Shown here: one piece after another, positions 51,652-61,100 of the stretch
Layout of the letters: every line of letters begins with the position of its first letter
Position numbering within the stretch: the first letter of the stretch is position 1
Origin: Gelatiniphilus marinus
GTDB lineage: Bacteria > Bacteroidota > Bacteroidia > Flavobacteriales > Flavobacteriaceae
NCBI RefSeq assembly: GCF_042678305.1
Contig: NZ_JBHUDT010000002.1
Reading direction: 5' to 3' (one strand)
Length of the DNA stretch: 64,000 nt
Made by a program: the position numbers and the translations under genes
Notes under the pieces: model-generated
Databases searched by the model: none
Told to the model about the DNA's origin: nothing
The model's input: the letters and a program-made list of their open reading frames with translations, nothing else

Positions 51652-51659
51652 TATTTTTG
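51652..51659 (+). promoter_or_regulatory. -7 element of the ppdK promoter
   Basis: TATTTTTG matches TAnnTTTG, with its centre 33 bp downstream of the FNR-like box centre. The ATG follows 46 bp later. Confidence 0.65.
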
Positions 51660-51705
51660 GCTATCCTTAATCTATAAAACCAAAGGATCCTAAAAGTAAT
51701 AACTT

Positions 51706-54435
51706 ATGAAAACACTTGAAAACGTTAAGCCTAGGGTTTACAGTTTTGGAGACAAACAGGCCGACGGCAACAGCGCCATGAAAAACTTATTGGGAGGTAA
51801 AGGCGCTAATTTAGCAGAAATGAGTGCCTTGGGCATTCCCGTGCCGCCGGGGTTTACAATTACAACCGAGGTTTGTACAGAATATAAAGCATTAGGCCAG
51901 TACACCGTTATCCAAATGATTAAAGAAGAAGTAGAGCAATCTATCGCAAATATTGAATCTTTTATGGGAACGAAATTTGGAGATATGCACAACCCTTTAT
52001 TGGTTTCGGTTCGCTCCGGGGCTAGAGTTTCCATGCCAGGTATGATGGATACGGTTTTAAACCTGGGCATGAATGATGAGGTTGTACTCGGATTAGCCAA
52101 AAAAACCAACAACGAACAATTTGCTTGGGATTCGTACCGCCGTTTCATCCAAATGTACGGCGGTGTGGTATTGGGCATGAAACCAGCCTCTAAAGACGAT
52201 ATCGACCCTTTCGAGGAAATCATGGAGCATCTAAAAGAAAAAAGAGGTATCGAACTAGATAACGAATTTACAGTTCAAGATTTAAAAGATCTGGTTTACG
52301 ACTTTAAGTCTGCCGTAAAAAAACGTACGGGACAAGATTTTCCAACAAATCCATGGGATCAGCTTTGGGGTGCCGTTATAGCAGTATTTAATAGCTGGAA
52401 CGGCGATAGGGCAGTCTATTATAGAAACATGAATGGCTATCCTGCAGAATGGGGTACCGCAGTAAACGTGCAAGCCATGGTATATGGTAATATGGGCGAT
52501 AATTCAGGTACAGGCGTATGTTTTACTCGAGATGCAGGTACTGGCGAAAACGTGTTTAATGGCGAGTATTTAATTAATGCACAGGGCGAAGATGTGGTTG
52601 CAGGAGTAAGAACACCACAGCAAATTACCAAACTGGGATCGCAACGATGGGCAAAATTAGCCAAAGTTGAAGAAGACCAAAGGGCTATAAAATACCCTTC
52701 TTTAGAAGAATTGATGCCCAATATTTTCGAAGAATTAAACACTTACCAAGATACACTTGAAAAGCATTATCGAGATATGCAAGATATGGAGTTTACTATT
52801 CAAGACGGAAAGCTGTGGATATTGCAAACCAGAAACGGAAAGCGAACAGGTGCAGCTATGGTTAAAATCGCCATGGATTTGTTAAAAGAAGGGATGATTA
52901 ACGAAAAAGAAGCACTGCTTGCAATAGAGCCCAATAAACTTGACGAACTTTTGCATCCCGTTTTCGATCCCAAAGCACTTAAAACGGCATCGGTTATCGC
53001 CCAAGGTTTACCCGCATCGCCTGGTGCGGCAACAGGCAGAATTGTTTTTTTTGCAGACGAAGCCAAAAAATACAAAAACAGCATTCTGGTAAGAATTGAA
53101 ACCTCTCCCGAAGATTTGGAAGGCATGAATATTGCCAAAGGTATTTTAACCGCCCGTGGGGGCATGACCTCGCACGCAGCAGTAGTGGCACGAGGCATGG
53201 GCAAATGTTGTATTTCTGGTGCGGGAGCGTTAAAAATAAACTATAAGAAAAGAATCCTTAACGTTGGGGAAACCGTATATCAAGAAGGAGATTGGATCTC
53301 ATTAAATGGTTCTACAGGTAATATTATTGAAGGTAAAGTGGCAACGATCGAACCCGAACTAAGTGGCGAATTTGCTGAACTTATGAAACTGTCTGATAAA
53401 TACGGTGTAATGAAAGTTAGAACCAATGCCGATAGCCCAAAAGATGCCAAAATAGCACGTAATTTTGGAGCCCAAGGCATTGGCTTAACCAGAACCGAGC
53501 ACATGTTTTTTGAGCAAGACCGAATTAAGGCCATGCGGGAAATGATTCTTGCCGATACCGTAAAAGGCAGAAAACAAGCTTTAAAAGAACTGTTGCCCAT
53601 GCAGCGGGCAGATTTTGAGGGCATTTTCGAAGCTATGGATGGTTTGGCAGTAACCATTCGTTTGCTAGACCCGCCATTGCATGAGTTTGTACCGCACCAA
53701 TTGGCAACCCAAAAAGAACTGGCCGAAGAGATGCATATTTCGCTGCAAGCCGTTAAAAACAAAGTGGCTGAATTGGAAGAGTTTAACCCTATGCTGGGGC
53801 ATCGCGGTTGCAGATTGGGCAATACCTACCCAGAAATTACAGAAATGCAAACACGTGCCATTGTTGAGGCCGCCCTAAATTTAAAGGCAAAAGGCGTTAT
53901 TTGTAAACCCGAAATTATGGTGCCACTTATTGGTACGGTTAAAGAGTTTGAATTTCAAGAACAAATTATTAGAAGTACGGCTAATGCAATTTTTAAGGAA
54001 CGAAATGATAGTATAGAGTACCTGGTAGGAACCATGATTGAAATACCAAGAGCCGCTTTAATGGCAGATAAAATAGCCGAAAAAGCTGATTTCTTCTCTT
54101 TTGGTACTAACGATTTAACACAATTAACATTTGGCTATTCTAGAGACGATGCTGGTAGGTTTTTACCAATTTATATCCAGAAAGGTATTTTAAAAAATGA
54201 TCCTTTCGAGATTTTGGATCAAGAAGGTGTTGGGCAGCTCGTTAAAATAGGAACCGAGCGAGGTAGAAGCACAAAACCCGATTTAAAAGTGGGTATTTGT
54301 GGCGAACATGGCGGAGAACCCAGTTCTGTAGAGTTTTGTTACAACACAGGGATAGACTATGTAAGCTGCTCACCTTTTAGAGTGCCAATAGCACGTTTGG
54401 TGTCGGCACAAGCCGCTATAAAGACAACATTGTAA
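51706..54435 (+). CDS. ppdK: Pyruvate, phosphate dikinase
   Basis: Enzyme that interconverts PEP, AMP and pyrophosphate with pyruvate, ATP and phosphate. The 909-residue chain has the N-terminal ATP-binding domain (LLGGKGANLAEMS, VRSGARVSMPGMMDTVLNLG), the phosphohistidine domain with H490 in GGMTSHAAVVARGMGK and the C-terminal PEP/pyruvate barrel (GTNDLTQLTFG, GICGEHGGEPSS). With pyrophosphate it lets PEP yield extra ATP in glycolysis, useful in fermentation; it can also run toward PEP. The FNR-like box and the pfl genes upstream point to the first role. Confidence 0.97.
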   Translation: MKTLENVKPRVYSFGDKQADGNSAMKNLLGGKGANLAEMSALGIPVPPGFTITTEVCTEYKALGQYTVIQMIKEEVEQSIANIESFMGTKFGDMHNPLLVSVRSGARVSMPGMMDTVLNLGMNDEVVLGLAKKTNNEQFAWDSYRRFIQMYGGVVLGMKPASKDDIDPFEEIMEHLKEKRGIELDNEFTVQDLKDLVYDFKSAVKKRTGQDFPTNPWDQLWGAVIAVFNSWNGDRAVYYRNMNGYPAEWGTAVNVQAMVYGNMGDNSGTGVCFTRDAGTGENVFNGEYLINAQGEDVVAGVRTPQQITKLGSQRWAKLAKVEEDQRAIKYPSLEELMPNIFEELNTYQDTLEKHYRDMQDMEFTIQDGKLWILQTRNGKRTGAAMVKIAMDLLKEGMINEKEALLAIEPNKLDELLHPVFDPKALKTASVIAQGLPASPGAATGRIVFFADEAKKYKNSILVRIETSPEDLEGMNIAKGILTARGGMTSHAAVVARGMGKCCISGAGALKINYKKRILNVGETVYQEGDWISLNGSTGNIIEGKVATIEPELSGEFAELMKLSDKYGVMKVRTNADSPKDAKIARNFGAQGIGLTRTEHMFFEQDRIKAMREMILADTVKGRKQALKELLPMQRADFEGIFEAMDGLAVTIRLLDPPLHEFVPHQLATQKELAEEMHISLQAVKNKVAELEEFNPMLGHRGCRLGNTYPEITEMQTRAIVEAALNLKAKGVICKPEIMVPLIGTVKEFEFQEQIIRSTANAIFKERNDSIEYLVGTMIEIPRAALMADKIAEKADFFSFGTNDLTQLTFGYSRDDAGRFLPIYIQKGILKNDPFEILDQEGVGQLVKIGTERGRSTKPDLKVGICGEHGGEPSSVEFCYNTGIDYVSCSPFRVPIARLVSAQAAIKTTL

Positions 54436-54455
54436 AATTTTCGTTTTTCATTTTA

Positions 54456-54491
54456 AAACCCCCAAAGCTAAACTGTTTGCTTTAGGGGTTT
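54456..54491. terminator. Bidirectional terminator between ppdK and sulfatase
   Basis: AAACCCC-CAAAGC and GCTTTAGGGGTTT form a stem with one mismatch around AAACTG-type loop sequence. It lies between convergent genes. Confidence 0.75.
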
Positions 54492-54538
54492 GTTATTTAT
54501 TGAGTTTGCAAATCAAAGTATTATAAAACAAATAGGTT

Positions 54539-56104
54539 TCAATTCCAATGGGTTTTAAAAATGCTTTGAAGTTGCGTATATTGCCCATCGGTATCTCCAT
54601 AAGCTTGTCGTTGTTTTTTTAATTCAACTTTCATATTCTTTATAATTTCTGAATAAGTAGCGTCGTTATAGGCATTGTAGTTTTCGTTAGGGTCTTTTTC
54701 CAAATCGTAAAACTCCCAAGCTGGGGGTGTACTTTCTTTTGATGAACCTGTCATATCTAAAGAATGTCCATAAAAAAAGGCAAGTTTGTAACGTTTGTTT
54801 CTAATGCCAAAATGTGCGGGCCTAATGTAGTGGTTAGTCCAATATCTATAATAAGCCGAGGTCCTCCAATCCTTGGGAGTTTCGCCTTTAAGATTTTTAC
54901 GAAAACTATTACCTTGAAAAGATTTTGGTTTTTTAATGCCGGCATAATCTGCAAACAATGCTGGGAAATCGATGTTTAAAATAATATCATCCAATCGTTT
55001 TCCTGCTGCAATTTCTTTAGGGTAACGAATTACAAAAGGCATTCTTAGCGATTCATCATAAATTAATCGTTTATCAAAAAAACCGTGTTCACCCAAAAAG
55101 TAACCTTGGTCTGCGGTATAAATAACAACAGTGTTTTCGGCTAAATTTGAGGCTTCCAAATAGTCTAAAATTTTCCCAATATTATCGTCAATCGCAGCGC
55201 CAGAACGCATAAAATCTTTTACAAATTTTTGATAGGTTGCTTTACGCGCAGAAATGCTATCCATTTCATTTGTGTAAAACGGTAGCCCCGGATATTTGCA
55301 CCACCAATTGTCAGGGTCGTTCGAGGCTTGTTCGTATCGCCATGCTAAATTCTCTAATTTTTGACCAACAAATGAGCGTCCGGTAGTTTCTGGAGAAAAG
55401 TCGAATAATGAGGCTGGTTCTGGTATTTCAACATCCTTATACAAATTTTTATAACGCTCAGGGAAATCAAAAGGTTCGTGGGTTGCCTTAAAATGCGTCA
55501 TGAGCATAAAGGGTTTGTTTTGGTCTCTTTTGCTTAACCAATCTATAGATAATTGCGTAATCACATCGGTTGAGAACCCTTTATGCACATCCCATGCTTC
55601 TTTAGGTTTATGAAAGTTTTCTGCAGTTCTTAAAATAGGATCCCAATATCGCCCTTGGTCGTGCAAAATGTTGTAATAATCAAATCCCGAAGGTTCTTTT
55701 TTTAAATGCCATTTCCCGATAATAGCGGTTTGGTAACCGTTGTTTTTTAATACTTTGGCAATGTTTAAGCTATCGGGTTGCAGCGCATCGCTTAAGGTAT
55801 AAACCCCATTTTTGTTGCTTAATTGCCCAGTAAGAATACTGGCTCTACTGGGTACGCAAATAGAGTTGGTGCAAAAGGCATTGTTTAAAACCATACCTTC
55901 ATTGGCCAGTCGATCTATGTTTTTGTTCTGCACATATTCTTTTAAAATGCCACCATAAACTCCCCATGCTTGCGAGGTATGGTCGTCAGACATGATGAAA
56001 ATAATATTGGGCTTTATGGTAGTTTGTTTCTCTTCGGATTTACAACTAATTAGAAAAAAGATTCCAACAAATACTATTGTGATATTGCGTATGTTTTTTT
56101 GCAT
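54539..56104 (-). CDS. Sulfatase lipoprotein (FGly type)
   Basis: A 521-residue sulfatase. Signal and lipobox FFLISC place it at a membrane. The formylglycine motif C-x-P-S-R is C83-V-P-S-R in NSICVPSRASILTGQ, and the metal-binding DDHTSQAWG and TADQGYFLGEHG segments are present. The C-terminal DLEKDPNENYNAYND stretch is common in S1 sulfatases of marine Bacteroidetes acting on sulfated polysaccharides; the substrate cannot be deduced. It lies 7 bp after a second sulfatase gene on the same strand, so both form one operon. No modifying enzyme for the Cys is encoded in the window. Confidence 0.94.
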   Translation of the reverse strand: MQKNIRNITIVFVGIFFLISCKSEEKQTTIKPNIIFIMSDDHTSQAWGVYGGILKEYVQNKNIDRLANEGMVLNNAFCTNSICVPSRASILTGQLSNKNGVYTLSDALQPDSLNIAKVLKNNGYQTAIIGKWHLKKEPSGFDYYNILHDQGRYWDPILRTAENFHKPKEAWDVHKGFSTDVITQLSIDWLSKRDQNKPFMLMTHFKATHEPFDFPERYKNLYKDVEIPEPASLFDFSPETTGRSFVGQKLENLAWRYEQASNDPDNWWCKYPGLPFYTNEMDSISARKATYQKFVKDFMRSGAAIDDNIGKILDYLEASNLAENTVVIYTADQGYFLGEHGFFDKRLIYDESLRMPFVIRYPKEIAAGKRLDDIILNIDFPALFADYAGIKKPKSFQGNSFRKNLKGETPKDWRTSAYYRYWTNHYIRPAHFGIRNKRYKLAFFYGHSLDMTGSSKESTPPAWEFYDLEKDPNENYNAYNDATYSEIIKNMKVELKKQRQAYGDTDGQYTQLQSIFKTHWN

Positions 56105-56111
56105 TTTTAAG

Positions 56112-57956
56112 CTATTTAATTATGATTTCATCAATAAAAATCCATCCAGAGTTACTAGCCCCTTCATGCCCTTCAGGAATATTTTTAATACCTTTTATGT
56201 TTACTTTTATAAACTGAGCGTTTTGTTTAGTTTGAATTGTAAGGGTGTCGATAAAATTATGTTTAGTGTTGATTTTTGTTGAAGTTTCAGATTGAATAGT
56301 ATTGCTGAATGTTAGTCCATCATTTGAAAAACTAATCTCAAATAGCTTTGGACTAAATACCCAATTTGATGGATTGTGCAAATAACCAATTGTTATTTCT
56401 GAAATCGATTTCATTTCATTCAAATCTAAAATAAACTCCAAATCTTTTCCTTCTTGCCCAATCCATTGCCCAGAGCTGTAATCAACATAGCCTCGTTTCC
56501 CGTCAATTAAAACTTCAATGTTTTTATATCGGTTATTAAGTTTTTTAACAGCTTTAATTTTACCGTGTTTTCCTAAATGATTTATGGGTTTTGTTTTTTT
56601 GGGAATGTCGGTTTCATAACCGTGTTCCCAAGCTAAATATTTTGCTTTAAGTGCTTCAACAATTTCTGGATGCTTATCTGCAAGGTTTTTCATTTCTGAA
56701 ACATCTTCACTTAAATCGGATAAAAATAAAGCATCATTTTCTAAATCTAATTTTCCTTTATTTGAGGTGTCTTTTGGGTAACCCATAAGTTTCCAATTAC
56801 CATTTCTAACGGCCCATTGGTTACCGTATTTCCAAAAAGCACCTGTTCTTTCTGAAGCGGTATTTGGTGTTTTAATCATTTCAGACATATCCAAGCCATC
56901 AATGTGTTTTGGTAAGTTAAAATGGCAAAGTTTAGCCAATGTTGGCAACCAATCTATATTTACAAAAAATTCATCATTTACAATGTTTTCCGGCAAATTG
57001 TTTTTCCAACTAATAATGGTAGGTAATCTAATGCCGCCTTCAAACAAACTGCTTTTTGCACCTCGATACGGGCCAGAATTTCCGCCGCCATTAAAGGCGC
57101 GCGTTTCAGTTGAATAACCATTATCGGATTGATAAACAATAATAGTGTTGTCTCGTATTCCGAGTGCTTCCAGTTTATCCATTAAAAACCCAATACGCTC
57201 GTCTATTGTTGAAATAAACGCCGCATAATCGCCTCTGGGTTTTTTTGCACTTTTGTAATACTCTCTCCATTTTTTAGTAGGCTGATAGGGGTAATGTGGC
57301 ATGTTGATGGCGTAGTACATAAAGAAAGGATTTTCTTTGTTGTCTTCAACATATTTTAAAGCTTTATTTGATGCCAAGTCTGGGAAATATTGCCCATCGT
57401 AAAATACTTCTTTGCCATTTTCATATAAATCGTGCACATTGGGTCCGGCCCAAAAAAAGTAATGAGAGTAGTTGTCTATACAGCCTCTTAAATGCCCGAA
57501 AGAATAATCGAAACCTTGTGCGTTTGGCGAGGTTTCTGCGCTCATTCCTAAATGCCATTTGCCAATATGCCCAGTTTTATAACCGTTATCTTTAAATAAT
57601 TCGGCAAGCGTGTATTGCTCGTTTGGCATGCCATGAGAATTTGGTACATGCGAGGTGTTGCCATTAACGCCTGCATTTTGGGGGTATTTACCTGTTAACA
57701 AAGCGGCTCTAGATGGTGCGCAAACAGGTGCGGCCACATAAGCTTGTGTAAAGCGCGTGCCTTGTTTTGCAAGTTTATCGATATTAGGAGTGTAAATATC
57801 GGTTGCGCCGTAGCACCCCAAATCTACAGCGCCTTGGTCATCGGTATAAATAACAATTACGTTTGGCTTATTTTGGGCAAAGCAGTGTAAACTAATAAAT
57901 AATATAAACAGATTTATATGTTTTGTATTTAGAAGAGAAAAGAAATTAGTACGCAT
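56112..57956 (-). CDS. Sulfatase with C-terminal discoidin-like domain
   Basis: A 614-residue secreted sulfatase with a signal peptide ending near FISLHCFAQ. The metal site YTDDQGAVDLGCYGA and the formylglycine motif C79-A-P-S-R (AAPVCAPSRAALLTGKY) are clear. After the S1 sulfatase domain (to about residue 455), a beta-rich C-terminal domain with VDYSSGQWIGQEGKDLEFILDL-like features resembles F5/8 type C (discoidin) modules, which often bind sugars. This suggests a polysaccharide substrate, probably sulfated algal or animal glycan. It is the first gene of the two-gene operon. Confidence 0.92.
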   Translation of the reverse strand: MRTNFFSLLNTKHINLFILFISLHCFAQNKPNVIVIYTDDQGAVDLGCYGATDIYTPNIDKLAKQGTRFTQAYVAAPVCAPSRAALLTGKYPQNAGVNGNTSHVPNSHGMPNEQYTLAELFKDNGYKTGHIGKWHLGMSAETSPNAQGFDYSFGHLRGCIDNYSHYFFWAGPNVHDLYENGKEVFYDGQYFPDLASNKALKYVEDNKENPFFMYYAINMPHYPYQPTKKWREYYKSAKKPRGDYAAFISTIDERIGFLMDKLEALGIRDNTIIVYQSDNGYSTETRAFNGGGNSGPYRGAKSSLFEGGIRLPTIISWKNNLPENIVNDEFFVNIDWLPTLAKLCHFNLPKHIDGLDMSEMIKTPNTASERTGAFWKYGNQWAVRNGNWKLMGYPKDTSNKGKLDLENDALFLSDLSEDVSEMKNLADKHPEIVEALKAKYLAWEHGYETDIPKKTKPINHLGKHGKIKAVKKLNNRYKNIEVLIDGKRGYVDYSSGQWIGQEGKDLEFILDLNEMKSISEITIGYLHNPSNWVFSPKLFEISFSNDGLTFSNTIQSETSTKINTKHNFIDTLTIQTKQNAQFIKVNIKGIKNIPEGHEGASNSGWIFIDEIIIK

Positions 57957-58064
57957 AGTTTTAAGGATAATCCTTTAAAGTTAAAAATATTATAAACCAT
58001 TTGAAGTTTTTTAGACTAATAACTTGCATTTTACTACAAAAAACAGGATTATTGAAACCATAAA

Positions 58065-58101
58065 AAAAGCTCCTAAAGTTATTTTTACTAAAGGAGCTTT
58101 T
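58065..58101 (-). terminator. Terminator of purL
   Basis: AGCTCCT and AGGAGCT pair with flanking A and T runs; on the - strand the stem is followed by GCTTTTTTTA-type sequence. It begins 19 bp after the purL stop codon. Confidence 0.8.
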
Positions 58102-58119
58102 ATAAATTAAGATTAATTT

Positions 58120-61100
58120 CTATTTATTTTCAATCCACTTTCTGGCATTTACAAAAGCCTCTAACCATGGCGATACTTGGTCTTTTCTATCTTTAGGGTA
58201 ATGTGCCCAATTCCATTGAAACGTTGAGCGCTCAATATGTGGCATGGTTACTAAATGACGCCCGGTTTTATCGCACATCATGGCCGTATTAAAATCTGAT
58301 CCATTAGGATTGTGCGGATATTCGGCATAACCATATTTTGCTACAATGTTGTATTTATCTTCTGGATAGGGCAAATCAAACCTGCCTTCGCCATGCGAAA
58401 TCCAGACGCCTAAAGTGGTTCCTGAAAGTGTGGAGAGCATTACCGAATTATTTTCTTGAATTTTTACTGAAGTAAACGCACTTTCGTGTTTATGCGAATC
58501 GTTATAAGTCAGTTTTCCATGGGTTTCGTGCTCCGGATTTACCAAATCCAATTCCATCCAAAGTTGTGCACCGTTACAGATACCTACAGATAAAGTGTCT
58601 TTTCTTTCAAAGAATTTTTTAAGGGCTGTATTTGCTTTTTCGTTATATTTAAAAGCCCCAGCCCAACCTTTGGCAGAACCTAAAACATCAGAGTTTGAAA
58701 AACCGCCAACAGCACCAATAAACTGAATGTCTTCAAGGGTTTCGCGACCCGAAATTAAATCGGTCATGTGCACATCTTTAACATCAAAACCGGCGAGATA
58801 CATGGCGTTTGCCATTTCGCGCTCGGAGTTTGAACCTTTCTCGCGTAATATAGCGGCTTTAGGTCGTTTGCCGTTATTGCGAGGAGTTTGCGATGTGGCA
58901 ATCTCTTTATTTGATGCAATGACATCGTTTAGTTTGCCTGTAAAATGTTTTGGGAATGTATATTGTAATGGCTGGTTTTTATAGTTGTTAAATCTATCTT
59001 CAGCCAAATTATTTGCGGTTTGTTTTTTGTCGAGCAGGAAAGAGGTTTTGTACCAAACATCGCGTAAGCGAGATACTGTCATGGTAAAAACTTCAGCTTG
59101 ATTGATAATGCTTAAAACATCAGAATCGGTTACTTTTCCTATGTTATGAAATTTAATATGTGCATCAGTTAAAACGGTTTCAATTGAAGCATCTTTAGCT
59201 TGAAATACTATTCCTGAGTTTTCAGCAAATAAAATTTTAAAGGAATCTTTTTCATTTAAGGCAGAAAGATCTAATTCTGCTCCAATATTGGTATTGGCGA
59301 AACACATTTCCAATAATGTTGTAATTAATCCGCCAGAAGCTACATCGTGTCCGGCAACAATTTGCTCGTCTTTTATTAATTGTTGAATGGTGTTAAATAC
59401 ATTTTTAACATAAGAGGCATCTTTTATATTGGGCGTTTCGTTTCCTATTTTATTTAAGATTTGCGCAAATGAGCTTCCGCCCAATTTAAAGTTGTCTTGC
59501 GATAGATTAATATAATATATAGTGCTTGCTATCGAAGTTTCTGGGTTTTGAAAAACGGGCTCGACAATTTTGTTAATATCGTTACAATTTGCTGCGGCAG
59601 AAACGATAACCGTACCAGGAGAAATCACTTCATCATTCGGGTATTTTTGCTTCATGGACAAGGAGTCTTTCCCTGTTGGAACATTGATGCCTAAATCGAT
59701 TGCAAACTCAGAAATGGCTTGTACGGCTTCGTATAATCGTGCATCTTCACCTTCGTTTTTACAAGGCCACATCCAGTTTGCAGAGAGCGAAACCGATTGT
59801 AAACCGTCTTTTAAAGGAGCCCAAACAATATTGGTTAAGGCTTCGGTAATCGAGTTTCTGCTTCCGGCTACTGGGTTTATTAAGCCAGAAATAGGCGAGT
59901 GCCCAATAGAAGTTGCAATGCCTTCTTTTCCTTTGTAATCTAATGCCATTACACCAACATTGTTTAAGGGCAATTGTAATGGGCCAACGCATTGTTGTTT
60001 GGCTACTTTACCGCCAACACAACGGTCCACTTTATTGGTTAGCCAATCTTTACATGCTACAGCTTCGAGTTGTAAGAGTTGGTCTAAATAAATGTAGAAA
60101 TTATCAGAATTATAAGTAACATCGCTGTAATTTCTTTTTATGGTTTTGTCGGTCATTATGGTTTTTGGAGAGCTTCCAAACATATCTTCCATAGCTAAAT
60201 CCATGGGTTTGTTGCCTTTGGTTTTAGATTGAAAGGTAAAGCGGTTGTCTCCCGTAACATCGCCAACGGTGTACATCGGCGAACGCTCGCGTTCAGCTAT
60301 TTTTTGAAGTGTATCTATATGTTTTTCGGAAATTACCAAGCCCATGCGTTCCTGAGATTCGTTTCCTATAATTTCTTTATCAGAAAGCGTTGGGTCGCCA
60401 ACGGGTAATTTGTCTAAATCTATTTTTCCACCGGTGTCTTCAACTAATTCAGATAAGCAGTTTAAGTGTCCGCCAGCACCATGATCGTGAATGGAAACAA
60501 TAAAATTCTCATCGCTTTCAACCATTCCACGAATAGCGTTGGCAGCACGTTTTTGCATTTCTGGGTTTGAGCGTTGTACCGCATTGAGTTCAATGCCAGA
60601 TTCAAATTCGCCTGTGTCTGCTGATGATACTGCAGCGCCACCCATACCTATGCGGTAGTTTTCACCTCCAAGAATAACAATTTTATCACCTTGTTTTGGT
60701 GTGTCTTTTATGGCCTGATCTGTTTTTCCGTAGCCAATACCACCAGCTTGCATAATGACTTTATCGAAACCAAGTTTACGAGGATGAGATTCTTCACTAT
60801 CGTTCTGAACGGCATCGTTGTTTTCGTCATGCTCAAAAGTTAAAACGGAACCACAAATAAGGGGTTGGCCGAATTTATTCCCAAAATCGGATGCGCCGTT
60901 TGAAGCTTTTATTAAAATATCGATTGGTGTTTGGTACAGCCATTTACGCGCTTCAAATTTTTGTTCCCAGGGTCTATCCTTTTCTAACCGTGAATATGAG
61001 GTCATGTAAACCGCTGTTCCTGCTAATGGTAACGAGCCTTTTCCGCCAGCAAGTCTGTCTCTAATTTCGCCACCAGAGCCTGTTGCAGCGCCATTAAAAG

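Larger units (their letters stand above)
51351..51705. other. 355-bp region between pflA and ppdK
   Basis: No gene is seen. The last 90 bp hold an FNR-like box (51617-51628) and a -7 element (51652-51659). I find no clear terminator for pflA in the first 250 bp. Confidence 0.65.

Noticed and set aside
54539..57956. Recent duplication of the two sulfatase genes
   Set aside because: Apart from the family motifs the two proteins differ in length, N-terminus and C-terminal domain, so they are not a recent tandem copy.
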